From NCBI RefSeq assembly GCF_003856835.1, contig NZ_CP034145.1:1612001-1676000 (forward strand): a stretch of DNA of 64,000 bases. Direction: 5' to 3'. The first letter of the stretch is position 1; every line of letters starts with the position of its first letter. Origin of the DNA: Haloplanus aerogenes. GTDB taxonomy: Archaea > Halobacteriota > Halobacteria > Halobacteriales > Haloferacaceae. The notes under the pieces are model-generated. The model worked only from the letters and a program-made list of their open reading frames with translations, did no database searches and was not told where the DNA came from. Position numbers and translations under genes: made by a program. Below, in pieces: positions 16,627-24,729 of this stretch.

Positions 16627-16638
16627 GCAAACCTAAAA
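16621..16638. promoter_or_regulatory. 18-bp palindrome TTTTAGGCAAACCTAAAA before the glycosyltransferase
   Basis: TTTTAGG and CCTAAAA arms with a 4-nt centre; the right arm lies about 31-37 bp before ATG 16669, at the expected TATA position. The TTAGG..CCTAA form resembles DtxR/IdeR-family metal-regulator operators. Binding by such a regulator is inference. Confidence 0.5.
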
Positions 16639-16668
16639 GCTCAAGTGGTGGGACTCACAGGTAGGGGT

Positions 16669-17397
16669 ATGAGCGAGTTCACCTTCGACGACGTGGCTGT
16701 CGTCATGGGGACCTACAACGAGGAGGAAGCGATCGGGAGCGTTCTCGCAGATATCGAGCGGGTGAGTGGGGGGCGGGCCGAGGTAGTCTGTGTCGACGGC
16801 TCCGACGACCGCACGCCCGATATCGCTCGCGGCATGGGCGCCCGCGTGATCGAACAGGAGCCACAGGGGTACGGCGTCGCCGTCCGCGAGGCCGTCCTCA
16901 CGCCGGACCGACCGGTGGTCGTCACCACCGACTGCGACGACACCTATCCGATGGAGCGCCTGCCGGACTTCCTCGACCTGATCAACGAGGGGCACGACGT
17001 GGTCAGCGGCGACCGCATCACCCCCGGCGCGGAGACGATGCCCCGGCTCAACCGCCTCGGCAACCGCGCCTTCGCCGGCCTCGCCAGCCTCCTTCTCGGC
17101 CGCCGGCTCCACGACGTGACGACGGGGATGCGCGCCTACCGGCGTGACCTGCTCCACCGGATCGACTGGACCGAGAACACGGGGCTCTCGGCGGAACTCC
17201 TGATGCGTCCCGTCGCCCGCAACTACCGGGTGACGGAGGTGCCCATCGACTACGACGAACGCGCTGGCGAGACGAAACTCGACCCCTTCCGCGGTGGGGC
17301 CGCCATCGCGAAATCCATCCTCCGAATCGGCATCGAGGAGCGGTTCGGCACGTCGCTCGACTCGGTGACGACGACCGACACCGTCGAGCGGACGTAG
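16669..17397 (+). CDS. Family 2 glycosyltransferase (dolichyl-phosphate sugar synthase-like)
   Basis: 242 residues from ATG 16669. It is a GT-A fold with VVMGTYNEEEAIG near the N-terminus, CVDGSDDRTPDIA, and the metal-binding DCDDTYP (DxD-like). The VSGDRITPG and TTGMRAYRR motifs follow, plus an amphipathic C-terminus. It has no transmembrane tail. Enzymes of this type move a sugar from a nucleotide donor to dolichyl phosphate or a lipid carrier for N-glycosylation of cell-surface proteins. Substrate is not readable. A palindromic operator overlaps its promoter. Confidence 0.85.
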   Translation: MSEFTFDDVAVVMGTYNEEEAIGSVLADIERVSGGRAEVVCVDGSDDRTPDIARGMGARVIEQEPQGYGVAVREAVLTPDRPVVVTTDCDDTYPMERLPDFLDLINEGHDVVSGDRITPGAETMPRLNRLGNRAFAGLASLLLGRRLHDVTTGMRAYRRDLLHRIDWTENTGLSAELLMRPVARNYRVTEVPIDYDERAGETKLDPFRGGAAIAKSILRIGIEERFGTSLDSVTTTDTVERT

Positions 17398-17457
17398 CTC
17401 CCCCGCCGAGCCGCCACAGTACCTATACGTTTCCACACTGAACGGGTCGCCGACCCG

Positions 17458-18309
17458 ATGGTCTCGGATCTCGTCGCCGTCCCCGTCCTCCTCGTGACGC
17501 TCGGGTTCGTGGGCCTCTACACCGGGTGGAAGCGCCGTGGGATCCACGCCCAGATGGCCAGCGTCGACCCGACCCCCATCCGCGAACTCGCGTCGCCGGG
17601 AACCGTCGAACTGGAGGGCACCGCGACGCCCGTTGGTGATCCGTTCGTCGCACCCCTGACCGACCGTGAAGCCGTCGTCGCCGCGTGGACGGTCGAGGAG
17701 TGGGACGAGCGAGGCGACCGCGGGAACTGGCGCGAAGTCGCTCGCGGCATCGAGAGCCCCGGATTCGAACTCGACGACGGAACCGGCACCGTCGACGTCG
17801 CGCCCGTCTCGAAGCGCGACACCGCGGGCAAGTGGACGCAGACGACGGGCGTCAGCGCCGCGGACGGCGTCCGTCTCGACGACGTGCTCGTCGAGTTCGA
17901 CTCGTTTCCAGTGCAGGAGGAACTCGGCCCCGACGAGGATCCGCCGGAGAGCGTCCGCCGCCTGCACCGGGACCACGGGCTCTACGAGGACACCGGATCG
18001 GTCACCAACGCCGTCGACATCGGGAAGAAACACGGCCGTCGGCGGTATTTCGCACGGGTGATCGAACCCGGTGACGAGACGTACGTCCTCGGACACGTCC
18101 GGGCCCGTGACGACCGTCACCCCGAACGCTTCCGACCGGCCGAGGCCGTCGTGACCGCCCCCGACGATGGCCTGTTGATCTTCTCGAATCAGGACGCGGC
18201 GAGTCTGGAAGGCGAGTTCGCGTCGTCCGCGAAGGCGCGCCTCGCCGGCGGCACCGTCTCGGTCGTCGTCGGCGTCGTGATCGGACTCGTCCTCCTCGGC
18301 GTCCTCTGA
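17458..18309 (+). CDS. GIDE-domain membrane protein (E3-ligase-like fold)
   Basis: 283 residues with a single N-terminal TM (about 7-24) and a C-terminal TM (about 262-283). Between them is a soluble domain with the beta-rich GIDE-like pattern (GTVELEGTATPVGDPFVAPLTDREAVVAAWTVEEWDERG and a D-GTV-VAPVSKRDT stretch). In animals GIDE domains occur in MUL1, but no RING finger is present here, so ligase activity should not be assumed. Many haloarchaea encode such proteins, of unknown function. A short gap separates it from the glycosyltransferase, and the two may be co-transcribed. Confidence 0.7.
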   Translation: MVSDLVAVPVLLVTLGFVGLYTGWKRRGIHAQMASVDPTPIRELASPGTVELEGTATPVGDPFVAPLTDREAVVAAWTVEEWDERGDRGNWREVARGIESPGFELDDGTGTVDVAPVSKRDTAGKWTQTTGVSAADGVRLDDVLVEFDSFPVQEELGPDEDPPESVRRLHRDHGLYEDTGSVTNAVDIGKKHGRRRYFARVIEPGDETYVLGHVRARDDRHPERFRPAEAVVTAPDDGLLIFSNQDAASLEGEFASSAKARLAGGTVSVVVGVVIGLVLLGVL

Positions 18310-18345
18310 CACCGTCCGTTCGGCAGGTCGAGCGTGACGGCGGGC

Positions 18346-18543
18346 CTACCGCACGATATCCCCGATCCGCCGAGGTTCGCCGCTGAGCGAGGGCTCTTTC
18401 TCCACTATCTTCAGCACCTCGTGGTCGGTCACGTCCGGATACGACTTCCCGACCGCCTCCTCGATCAGTGCCTTCTCCAGTCGGAATTCGGTTCCTTCGT
18501 AGACGACATCGACACCGTTCTCGTCGAAGGAGAGCGCAGTCAT
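18346..18543 (-). CDS. Small conserved protein (DUF5800-like)
   Basis: 65 residues from ATG 18543: MTALSFDENGVDVVYEGTEF, then KALIEEAVGKSYPDVTDHEVL and a C-terminal GEPRRIGDIVR. This matches the haloarchaeal family I recall as DUF5800, which is small, soluble and uncharacterised. The much longer in-frame extension to 19374 lies opposite the bactofilin-like gene and is a shadow. Confidence 0.7.
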   Translation of the reverse strand: MTALSFDENGVDVVYEGTEFRLEKALIEEAVGKSYPDVTDHEVLKIVEKEPSLSGEPRRIGDIVR

Positions 18544-18592
18544 GCGCGTCCCTAGTGGATGCCCGGGAAAAACCCTGCCGTCACGCCGCTGC

Positions 18593-18669
18593 CCTCGTCT
18601 GACCTCTGTCTGACGGCGGTTTCGATGCGAACACCTCGTCAGACCTGTGTCTGACGGCGGTTTTAATAC
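18593..18669 (+). promoter_or_regulatory. 40-bp tandem operator and TATA box of the bactofilin-like gene
   Basis: Two direct 30-bp repeats (18593-18622, 18633-18662; period 40) share the end TGTCTGACGGCGGTTT. The second contains the dyad GTCAGAC-CTGT-GTCTGAC and runs into the TATA-like TTTTAATAC about 25 bp before GTG 18691. The layout suggests a regulator dimer site overlapping the core promoter of a leaderless transcript. Confidence 0.55.
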
Positions 18670-18690
18670 GAGAAGCGTGAACACACGCGC

Positions 18691-19548
18691 GTGGCACTCG
18701 GGAGGGACCCGCTCGACGCGCTCGAGATTCCCGACGGGACGACCGTCGAGGAGCACGACCTCGTCACCGAGGGAGACGTGATCGTCGGCGGGCAATCGAC
18801 CGTCGAGTTCGGCGTCCGCGGCCGCAACGTCGTCGCCGGCGAGCGTGTTCGTTTCGGCGGCGACATCGAAGCCGAGGGAGACTGTCGGCTCGACATGTGG
18901 TGTGACGTGGGCGGCAACGTCCTCGTCGGCGACGACGCCTACCTCGGCGAACGCGTCCACGTCGGCGGCCAGCTTATGGTCTCGGGCGATCTGGACATCG
19001 GGGACGACGTGGAGATCGAGGAGGGCTTCGAGGCCAACGGCTGGATCGTCATCAGGAATCCGATGCCGACGCTCGTGTTCTACTTCGTCGTCCTCTCGCA
19101 ACTCCTGCGGATGGGCGAGACGGACGCCGCCGACGAGATTGCCGAGGCGATGTCCGACGGGGAAGAGGCCCCGGCCGACCCGCTGGTGATCCCGCGCGGC
19201 GGGAACGTCTCCGACGACTCCTGGCGCGTCTCGACGCCCGCCCACGTCGGTGACGGCTGTCGGCTCCACGGCAACGTCCGCGCGAAATCCATCGAGATGG
19301 GCGCCGACAACAACGTCTTCGGGAGCCTGCGCGCCCGTGGCGACATCGCCGTCGACGAGGATACCCGCATCCACGGCGACGTGACTACTCGTGGCGGCAC
19401 CGTCCAGCTAGCCGCGGGCGTGCGTGTCCTCGGCGACGTATCCTGCAACGAACTCGAACTCCACGAGGACGCGGTGGTCGACGGGTCCATTCGGTCGCGC
19501 GGCGAGATGCGGATCGTCCGACCGGAAGCGAAACGAGAGATCGAGTGA
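18691..19548 (+). CDS. Bactofilin/halofilin-like polymer-forming beta-helix protein
   Basis: 285 residues from GTG 18691, placed about 25 bp after a TATA-like box. Two right-handed beta-helix blocks (about 25-115 and 175-280) are built of short repeats rich in G-D/G-N turns (GDVIVGG, GNVLVGDDAYLG, GDVTTRGG, GDVSCNELELHEDAVVDGSIRSRGEMRI). A hydrophobic helical segment between them (about 120-155, PMPTLVFYFVVLSQLL) could insert in or touch the membrane. Such proteins polymerise into filaments. Halofilins, which shape haloarchaeal cells, are a likely comparison, but I cannot assign this one to HalA or HalB. Confidence 0.7.
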   Translation: MALGRDPLDALEIPDGTTVEEHDLVTEGDVIVGGQSTVEFGVRGRNVVAGERVRFGGDIEAEGDCRLDMWCDVGGNVLVGDDAYLGERVHVGGQLMVSGDLDIGDDVEIEEGFEANGWIVIRNPMPTLVFYFVVLSQLLRMGETDAADEIAEAMSDGEEAPADPLVIPRGGNVSDDSWRVSTPAHVGDGCRLHGNVRAKSIEMGADNNVFGSLRARGDIAVDEDTRIHGDVTTRGGTVQLAAGVRVLGDVSCNELELHEDAVVDGSIRSRGEMRIVRPEAKREIE

Positions 19549-19608
19549 GTCATCGGAATTATCGGCCGTTACGGTCCGGCGAGACTCTATCAACAGTTAC
19601 GATAACCC

Positions 19609-21429
19609 CTACCAGTCGTCGCTGCCAGTCCCGGATCGCGGGAGTCGCACCGTGATGACGGTTCCCCGGGGCTCGTTCTCGTCGATGCGAACCGTGCCGT
19701 CCGAGAGGCGGACCGTCCAGTTCACCAGCCAGAGACCGAGCCCGCTGCCGTGATACAGAGGTCGTACCTCCCGGTCGCCGGTGAGGACGGCCCGCTCCAT
19801 CTCGGGGATACCCGGTCCCTCGTCTGCGACGTGGAATCGGACGGCCTCCTCGTCGGCCGTCACCGCGACGCGGACGGACGGTGTCTCCGCGTCGCTGTGG
19901 ACGACGGCGTTCTCCACGAGTTCCCTGATCGCCCGCGGCAATCCCTTCAGCGCGTCGACGGTGACCGACTCCGAGAGATCCAGTTCGAGCGTCGCCTCGG
20001 GGTGGTCCCGGTGTATCGTCTGCACCACCGTCCGGGCCACCTCGTTTGCGTCGAACGTCGTCGTCCGATGGCCTCCGAGGAGGACATCGACGATTTCGCG
20101 CTCCTTCTCGGCAGTCTCCAGGAGACGGCCGGCGCACTCCAGGATGCGGTCGGCGTCGGCAGATGGACGACCGTCCGTCGCTCGCTGGATGTTGGTGGCG
20201 AGTCCCCGGATGATGTTCGTGTCGTTGCGGAGGTTGTGTCGGAGCACCCGGTCGATCACGCGTAGGTGCCGTTCGCGCTCCTTGCGCTCCGTGATGTCGA
20301 TTTCGACCCCGACCATCCGAGCGTCCGGCGTCCCCGCATCGAAGGCCTTCCCACGGCTAGCCAGCCAGCGCACGACGTCGTCCTCGCGGACGATGCGGAA
20401 CTCCTGGTTGAAGGAGCCGCCGCGTTCGGCCGTTTGCTCGACCGTCCGTTCGACAGCGGCACGGTCGTCCGGGTGAACGCGGTCGAGGAACGCCTCGAAG
20501 GTCCCCTCGAACGTGCCCGGGTCGAGACCGAACAGCTGTTCCAAGTTCTCGTCCCACGTCGCTTCGTCCGTCTCGCGCTCCCACGCCCAGATCCCGGCGT
20601 TGGCCGTCTCTAGCGCCAGCGCCAGCCGCTCTTGCTTCTCGCTGAGTTCGCGCTCGCGTTCGAGGCGGTCGGTGATGTCGGTCATGATGGCGACCACGGC
20701 TTCCTCTCCCCCCCTACCCGGGTCGAACGGGTAGTACTCGACTACGAAGCGACGCGGTCGGCCGTCCGGCGTCTCGTGGGCCACCTCGAACTCTACCGCC
20801 TCGCCCCGCATGGCCCGCTCCAGGTACGGTTCGACCCGGTCGTAGGTCTCCCGGTCGAGCACTGCGGACACCGGCCGCCCGACCACCGCGTCGGCGGACT
20901 GCTCGTGGTGGTCGCCCCAGGCCTCGTTCACGAAGAGGTATCGGCCGTCGGTGTCGACGGCGGCCATCACGTCGTTCGACTGCTCGATGGCCGTCTCGTA
21001 GTAGCGGAGCCGTCGCTCCCGCTTCTTGCGCTCCTCGATGTCGCGTACGATGACGAGGACTCGCCCGTCGCCACCGAGGACCGCGTGGCGCAAGCTCACC
21101 TCCACCCAGAACTGCTCGCCATCGGCGTCCGCGGCGTGCCACTCGAACACCTGTGGCTCCCCTGCGACGGCCTTCCGAATGCGCTCCTGCGCCCGAGCTT
21201 CGGTGTACGGCGGATACCCGGCACTCACGTCGCCGATGGAGAGGTCCAACGCCTCGGCCCGGTCGTAGCCGTACATCTCGCACATCGTGTCGTTCACGTC
21301 GAGAATCGCACCCGTCTCGGCGTCGTGGACGAAGATAGCGTCGTTGACCAGGTCGAACATCGCTCGGTAATCCTCCGGATCCAGGCCGTCGGGCCCGTCC
21401 GACGCGTCCGCGGATCGATCATTGGACAT
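19609..21429 (-). CDS. Multi-PAS sensor histidine kinase
   Basis: 606 residues, no membrane segment. Three PAS domains lie at about 20-135, 145-265 and 275-385 (for example AIFVHDAETGAILDVND; FEWHAADADGEQFWVEV; FNQEFRIVREDDVVRWL). The kinase core follows: an H-box VLRHNLRNDTNII (His about 393), an N-box RELVENAVVHSD, and G-boxes ADEGPGIPEME and GSGLGLWLVNW. It autophosphorylates on His and passes phosphate to a response regulator, not found here. The PAS domains suggest sensing light, redox or a small ligand in the cytoplasm. Confidence 0.9.
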   Translation of the reverse strand: MSNDRSADASDGPDGLDPEDYRAMFDLVNDAIFVHDAETGAILDVNDTMCEMYGYDRAEALDLSIGDVSAGYPPYTEARAQERIRKAVAGEPQVFEWHAADADGEQFWVEVSLRHAVLGGDGRVLVIVRDIEERKKRERRLRYYETAIEQSNDVMAAVDTDGRYLFVNEAWGDHHEQSADAVVGRPVSAVLDRETYDRVEPYLERAMRGEAVEFEVAHETPDGRPRRFVVEYYPFDPGRGGEEAVVAIMTDITDRLERERELSEKQERLALALETANAGIWAWERETDEATWDENLEQLFGLDPGTFEGTFEAFLDRVHPDDRAAVERTVEQTAERGGSFNQEFRIVREDDVVRWLASRGKAFDAGTPDARMVGVEIDITERKERERHLRVIDRVLRHNLRNDTNIIRGLATNIQRATDGRPSADADRILECAGRLLETAEKEREIVDVLLGGHRTTTFDANEVARTVVQTIHRDHPEATLELDLSESVTVDALKGLPRAIRELVENAVVHSDAETPSVRVAVTADEEAVRFHVADEGPGIPEMERAVLTGDREVRPLYHGSGLGLWLVNWTVRLSDGTVRIDENEPRGTVITVRLPRSGTGSDDW

Positions 21430-21552
21430 GCCGCTTCCTTCCGCATTGGTCGGTCGCCGTGAAAGCCCTTCTCATCGACGAGAACCGCGTTCGGCCCGGC
21501 GGCCGGCCCACGCGACCGAAAGTAAATTGCCGCCGACCCGCCCAGAGTGGGT

Positions 21553-22734
21553 ATGCTCTCTCTCGCGCTCGCGGGCAAACCGAACGCGGGCAAGTCCACC
21601 TTCTACAAAGCGGCCACGCGCGCGGACGTGGACGTGGCGAACTACCCCTTCACGACCATCGACGCCAACCGTGGCGTGACTCACGCGCGCACGGAGTGTC
21701 CCTGTCTCGCCCGCGACGAACGCTGCGGCAACGAGCGCTGTCACGACGGCAAGCGGTACGTCCCCGTCGAACTGCTGGACGTGGCGGGTCTCGTCCCCGG
21801 CGCCCACGAAGGGAAGGGATTGGGCAACCAGTTCCTCGACGAACTCACCAACGCCGACGCCATTCTGAACGTCGTCGACGCCTCCGGCGGCACGAACGCC
21901 GAGGGCGAACCCGTCGAGGTAGGGACGTACGACCCCGTCGAGGAGGTGGACTTCGTCGAACGCGAGATGGACCAGTGGCTCGCGGGCATCATCGACCGTA
22001 ACTGGGAGGGCGTGGAACGAAAGTCCCGCTCCCCCGACTTCGACATCGACGAGGCGCTGACGGACATGCTCACGGGGTTCGGCGCGACGGTGGCCGACGT
22101 GGCCGCCAGCCTCCGTACTCTGGAGTACCCCGAGGACCCGATCCAGTGGACCGACGAGGACCGCGCCACCCTCGCCGAGGAGATTCGCGCGCGCACCAAA
22201 CCCCTCGTGATCGTCGCCAACAAGGCCGACGTGGCGCCCGCCGAAAATCTCGAACGCCTCCGCGAGACGGACAAACCGGTGATCCCCGCGACGGCGGACG
22301 GCGAACTCGCCCTGCGCACCGCCGCGGAGGCAGGCGTCGTCGATTACGACCCCGGCGACGAGGGATTTCGGATCACCGGCGACGTGACCGACTCCCAGCG
22401 CAAGGGGCTGGATCGCATCCGCGACGTGATGGACGAGTATGGCGGCACAGGCGTACAGGACGCCATCGACCACGCCGTCTACGAGCTGCTCGACCGGATC
22501 ACGGTCTTCCCGGTCCAGAACGAGACGAAGTGGACCGACGGGAGCGGGAACGTGTTGCCCGACGCCGTCCTCCTGCCGAGTGGGTCGACGCCGCCGGATC
22601 TGGCCTACGCCATCCACACCGACATCGGGGAGGGGTACCTCCACGCCGTCGACGCGCGGTCGGACCGCCGGATCGGGGAGGACCACGAACTGTCCGAAGG
22701 CGACGTGATCAAAATCGTCAGCACCGCGAAGTAG
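21553..22734 (+). CDS. ychF: YchF-type translation-associated GTPase/ATPase
   Basis: 393 residues from ATG 21553. Walker A is GKPNAGKST near the N-terminus. Switch regions include NYPFTTIDANRGV and the LLDVAGLVPGAHEGKGLGN motif, and the specificity motif is NKAD (residues about 220). An archaeal-type cysteine-rich insert (CPCLARDERCGNERC) and a C-terminal TGS domain (EGDVIKIVS) complete the Obg-family architecture. YchF-type proteins hydrolyse ATP or GTP and bind ribosomes. The GTG at 21547 would add only two residues. Confidence 0.9.
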   Translation: MLSLALAGKPNAGKSTFYKAATRADVDVANYPFTTIDANRGVTHARTECPCLARDERCGNERCHDGKRYVPVELLDVAGLVPGAHEGKGLGNQFLDELTNADAILNVVDASGGTNAEGEPVEVGTYDPVEEVDFVEREMDQWLAGIIDRNWEGVERKSRSPDFDIDEALTDMLTGFGATVADVAASLRTLEYPEDPIQWTDEDRATLAEEIRARTKPLVIVANKADVAPAENLERLRETDKPVIPATADGELALRTAAEAGVVDYDPGDEGFRITGDVTDSQRKGLDRIRDVMDEYGGTGVQDAIDHAVYELLDRITVFPVQNETKWTDGSGNVLPDAVLLPSGSTPPDLAYAIHTDIGEGYLHAVDARSDRRIGEDHELSEGDVIKIVSTAK

Positions 22735-22837
22735 GAGGGGAGGGAAGACGAACCGAGTCGTCAGCGGGCGCAAGCAACTTACGACGCGTGGATAGTTTAA
22801 CGTAGCGTTCGTGCCACTCCAGCCAGTTTATTCGAGT

Positions 22838-23368
22838 TTATTTTCGATTCAACCGTGTATCGAGGTCGAACTGACTGATCGTCACGTCGGCGGGGGGTCG
22901 GTCGGGGGGCGTCGCTGTACGAACGTCGAGGTGGCCGACGCCGTCGTCTACTGACGGCGTGACGGTCGCCGTCCCACCCAGCGACAGGGCGTTGCACGCC
23001 TCGCGCGTCACGAGGCCGTTCGCTGGCCTGCCGTCCGCCGGGACAATGTTGACCACGTACCGGACGCTCGCGAAGTGGTCGTTCAGGCGGTCGTGGGTCG
23101 CTCGGGGGACCGAGAGCGTTCCGACCCTGTCGACGGCGGCGCCGGCGTGGATGGGATCGTACTCGCCGTGGATCAGCCGGCGGTCGGGTTCGAACGCGAG
23201 GAGGGCGACGGTGGCGTCGACGGGGTCGCCGTCCGGTCGCGGGACGCCGACGATGATGGACTTGCGGGTGACGGTGCCGGTCGTGGCGTCGTCGCTCGCA
23301 CACCCCGCGAGCGAGCCGACGGTCGCGGCCGATCCGAACGCCGCGAGCAGCTGTCGTCTGGAGGGCAT
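22838..23368 (-). CDS. Secreted lipoprotein with Tat signal, unknown function
   Basis: 176 residues from ATG 23368. An N-terminal Tat-type motif (MPSRRQLLAAFGSAAT) and a lipobox-like LAGC (about residues 20-23) mark a lipid-anchored export signal. The mature part is acidic and rich in Val/Asp with no recognised domain. It is followed upstream by an aminotransferase with a 26-bp gap, so it may share its transcript. Function is unknown. Confidence 0.65.
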   Translation of the reverse strand: MPSRRQLLAAFGSAATVGSLAGCASDDATTGTVTRKSIIVGVPRPDGDPVDATVALLAFEPDRRLIHGEYDPIHAGAAVDRVGTLSVPRATHDRLNDHFASVRYVVNIVPADGRPANGLVTREACNALSLGGTATVTPSVDDGVGHLDVRTATPPDRPPADVTISQFDLDTRLNRK

Positions 23369-23394
23369 CGGGACGGGGGTAGGTGACAGGCGTT

Positions 23395-24519
23395 CTACGC
23401 CCGCAGATCCGCGACGACGGCTTCCATCACGTCCAGCGCCTCGCGGAGCGCCTCGGTGTCGTTGGCGTAGGAGAGGCGGGCGTGGCCGGCGCCGCCCTCG
23501 CCGAACGCCTCGCCGGGGACGACGATCACGCCGCGGTCGATGCAGGCGTCGACGAACCCGTCCGGCACCTTCGGCATCGCGTAGAAGGCGCCTTTCGGCG
23601 TCGGCACCTCGACGCCCATCTCCGCGAAGCGATCCAGCAGGAGGTTCCGCCGCTCCTCGAACGTCTCGCGCATCTCGTCGACGACGCCCTGCGGACCGGT
23701 GAGGGCGGCTTCGGCCGCGTACTGCGCCGGTGCCGACGCGCAGGCCTGCACGTACTGGTGGACGCGGAGCATCCGCTCGATCCGGCGGGTCGAGGCCGTC
23801 ACCCATCCCAGTCGCCACCCCGTCATCGAGTAGGTCTTCGAACAGCCGTTGACGACGACCACGCTGTCCGTGTCGGCGTAGGTGATCGGGGAGTGGTGTT
23901 TGCCCTCGAAGACGAAGGGTTCGTACACCTCGTCGGAGACACAGACCACGTCGTACTCGTCGGCGATGCGCGCGAACTCGCGGATATCTTCCTCGGGCGA
24001 GACGGCGCCCGTGGGATTGCCGGGGCTGTTGACGACGAAGACGGCCGTGTCGTCCGTGATGGCTTCCTCTACCGCCGCTGGATCGAGCGTCAGGTCGTCG
24101 CGCAGGGGGACGGGCTTTGGCGTTCCGCTCGCGACTTTCGTCAACGCGTCGTAGGAGACGAACCCCGGATCGGGGAAGATGACTTCCTCGCCGACGTCGA
24201 CGTGGGCCTCGAAGGCGAGGTGGAGCGCTTCGCTGCCACCCGCGGTGGCGATGATGTCCCCGGGGTCGACGGCGATCCCCTGATCGCGTTCGTGTTTCGC
24301 CGCGATGGCCTCCCGGAGGGGTTCGATCCCCTTGTTGCTCGTGTAGGCGTCGGCCTTCCCGGCCTCGATGGCGTCGATAGCGCCCTGCCGGGCGTGGTCG
24401 GGCGCCGGGAAGTCGGGTTGGCCGAGGCCGAGGTTGATGGCGTCTTCGCCGGCGGCCTCGAACACCTCGCGGATGCCGCTGATGGAGATGGCTTCGACGC
24501 GCGGGGCGAACTCGCTCAT
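23395..24519 (-). CDS. PLP-dependent aminotransferase (class I/II, aspartate/aromatic-type)
   Basis: 374 residues from ATG 24519. Fold type I landmarks are an N-terminal GLGQPDFPAP, YTSNKGIEPLREA, GGSEALHLAFEAHV, PGFVSYDAL, VVNSPGNPTG, CVSDEVYEPFVFEG, and the PLP lysine in GCSKTYSMTGWRLGW. Its length and motifs fit the AspC/PatA/MalY group. It should transfer amino groups between 2-oxo acids and amino acids; the substrate is not determined. The small gene at 24516-24677 overlaps its start (ATGA), so the two are co-translated. Confidence 0.9.
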   Translation of the reverse strand: MSEFAPRVEAISISGIREVFEAAGEDAINLGLGQPDFPAPDHARQGAIDAIEAGKADAYTSNKGIEPLREAIAAKHERDQGIAVDPGDIIATAGGSEALHLAFEAHVDVGEEVIFPDPGFVSYDALTKVASGTPKPVPLRDDLTLDPAAVEEAITDDTAVFVVNSPGNPTGAVSPEEDIREFARIADEYDVVCVSDEVYEPFVFEGKHHSPITYADTDSVVVVNGCSKTYSMTGWRLGWVTASTRRIERMLRVHQYVQACASAPAQYAAEAALTGPQGVVDEMRETFEERRNLLLDRFAEMGVEVPTPKGAFYAMPKVPDGFVDACIDRGVIVVPGEAFGEGGAGHARLSYANDTEALREALDVMEAVVADLRA

Positions 24520-24677
24520 TCCTCGCCCTCGTGCACGTCGCGCAGGGTGGAGACGTGGTCGCCCAGTCGCGACAGCGCCGCGTCGGCGTCGATGTAGCCG
24601 TCGTCGTACTCGTCGTAGACGCGTTCGGCGGCGTCGAGGAAGTCCGCCACTGCCGCGTCGAGGTCGTCGGATGACAT
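24516..24677 (-). CDS. Small acidic helical protein coupled to the aminotransferase
   Basis: 53 residues, MSSDDLDAAVADFLDAAERVY...GDHVSTLRDVHEGEE. Its stop overlaps the aminotransferase start as ATGA. It is acidic and helical with no known motif. Haloarchaea often place such small ORFs next to metabolic genes; the role is unknown. Confidence 0.55.
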   Translation of the reverse strand: MSSDDLDAAVADFLDAAERVYDEYDDGYIDADAALSRLGDHVSTLRDVHEGEE

Positions 24678-24729
24678 ACCCGGTTGGCGGGGCGGAGGGC
24701 ATATATTTCCACCCCTCGAAGCCCGCGAC

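Noticed and set aside
21472-22773. Minus-strand 433-codon frame opposite ychF
   Set aside because: Shadow of ychF; Val/Gly/Asp pattern without any domain.
22838-24712. 624-codon Arg-rich minus-strand frame
   Set aside because: It merges a shadow of the aminotransferase gene with the true lipoprotein frame; only the last 176 codons (from 23368) make sense.
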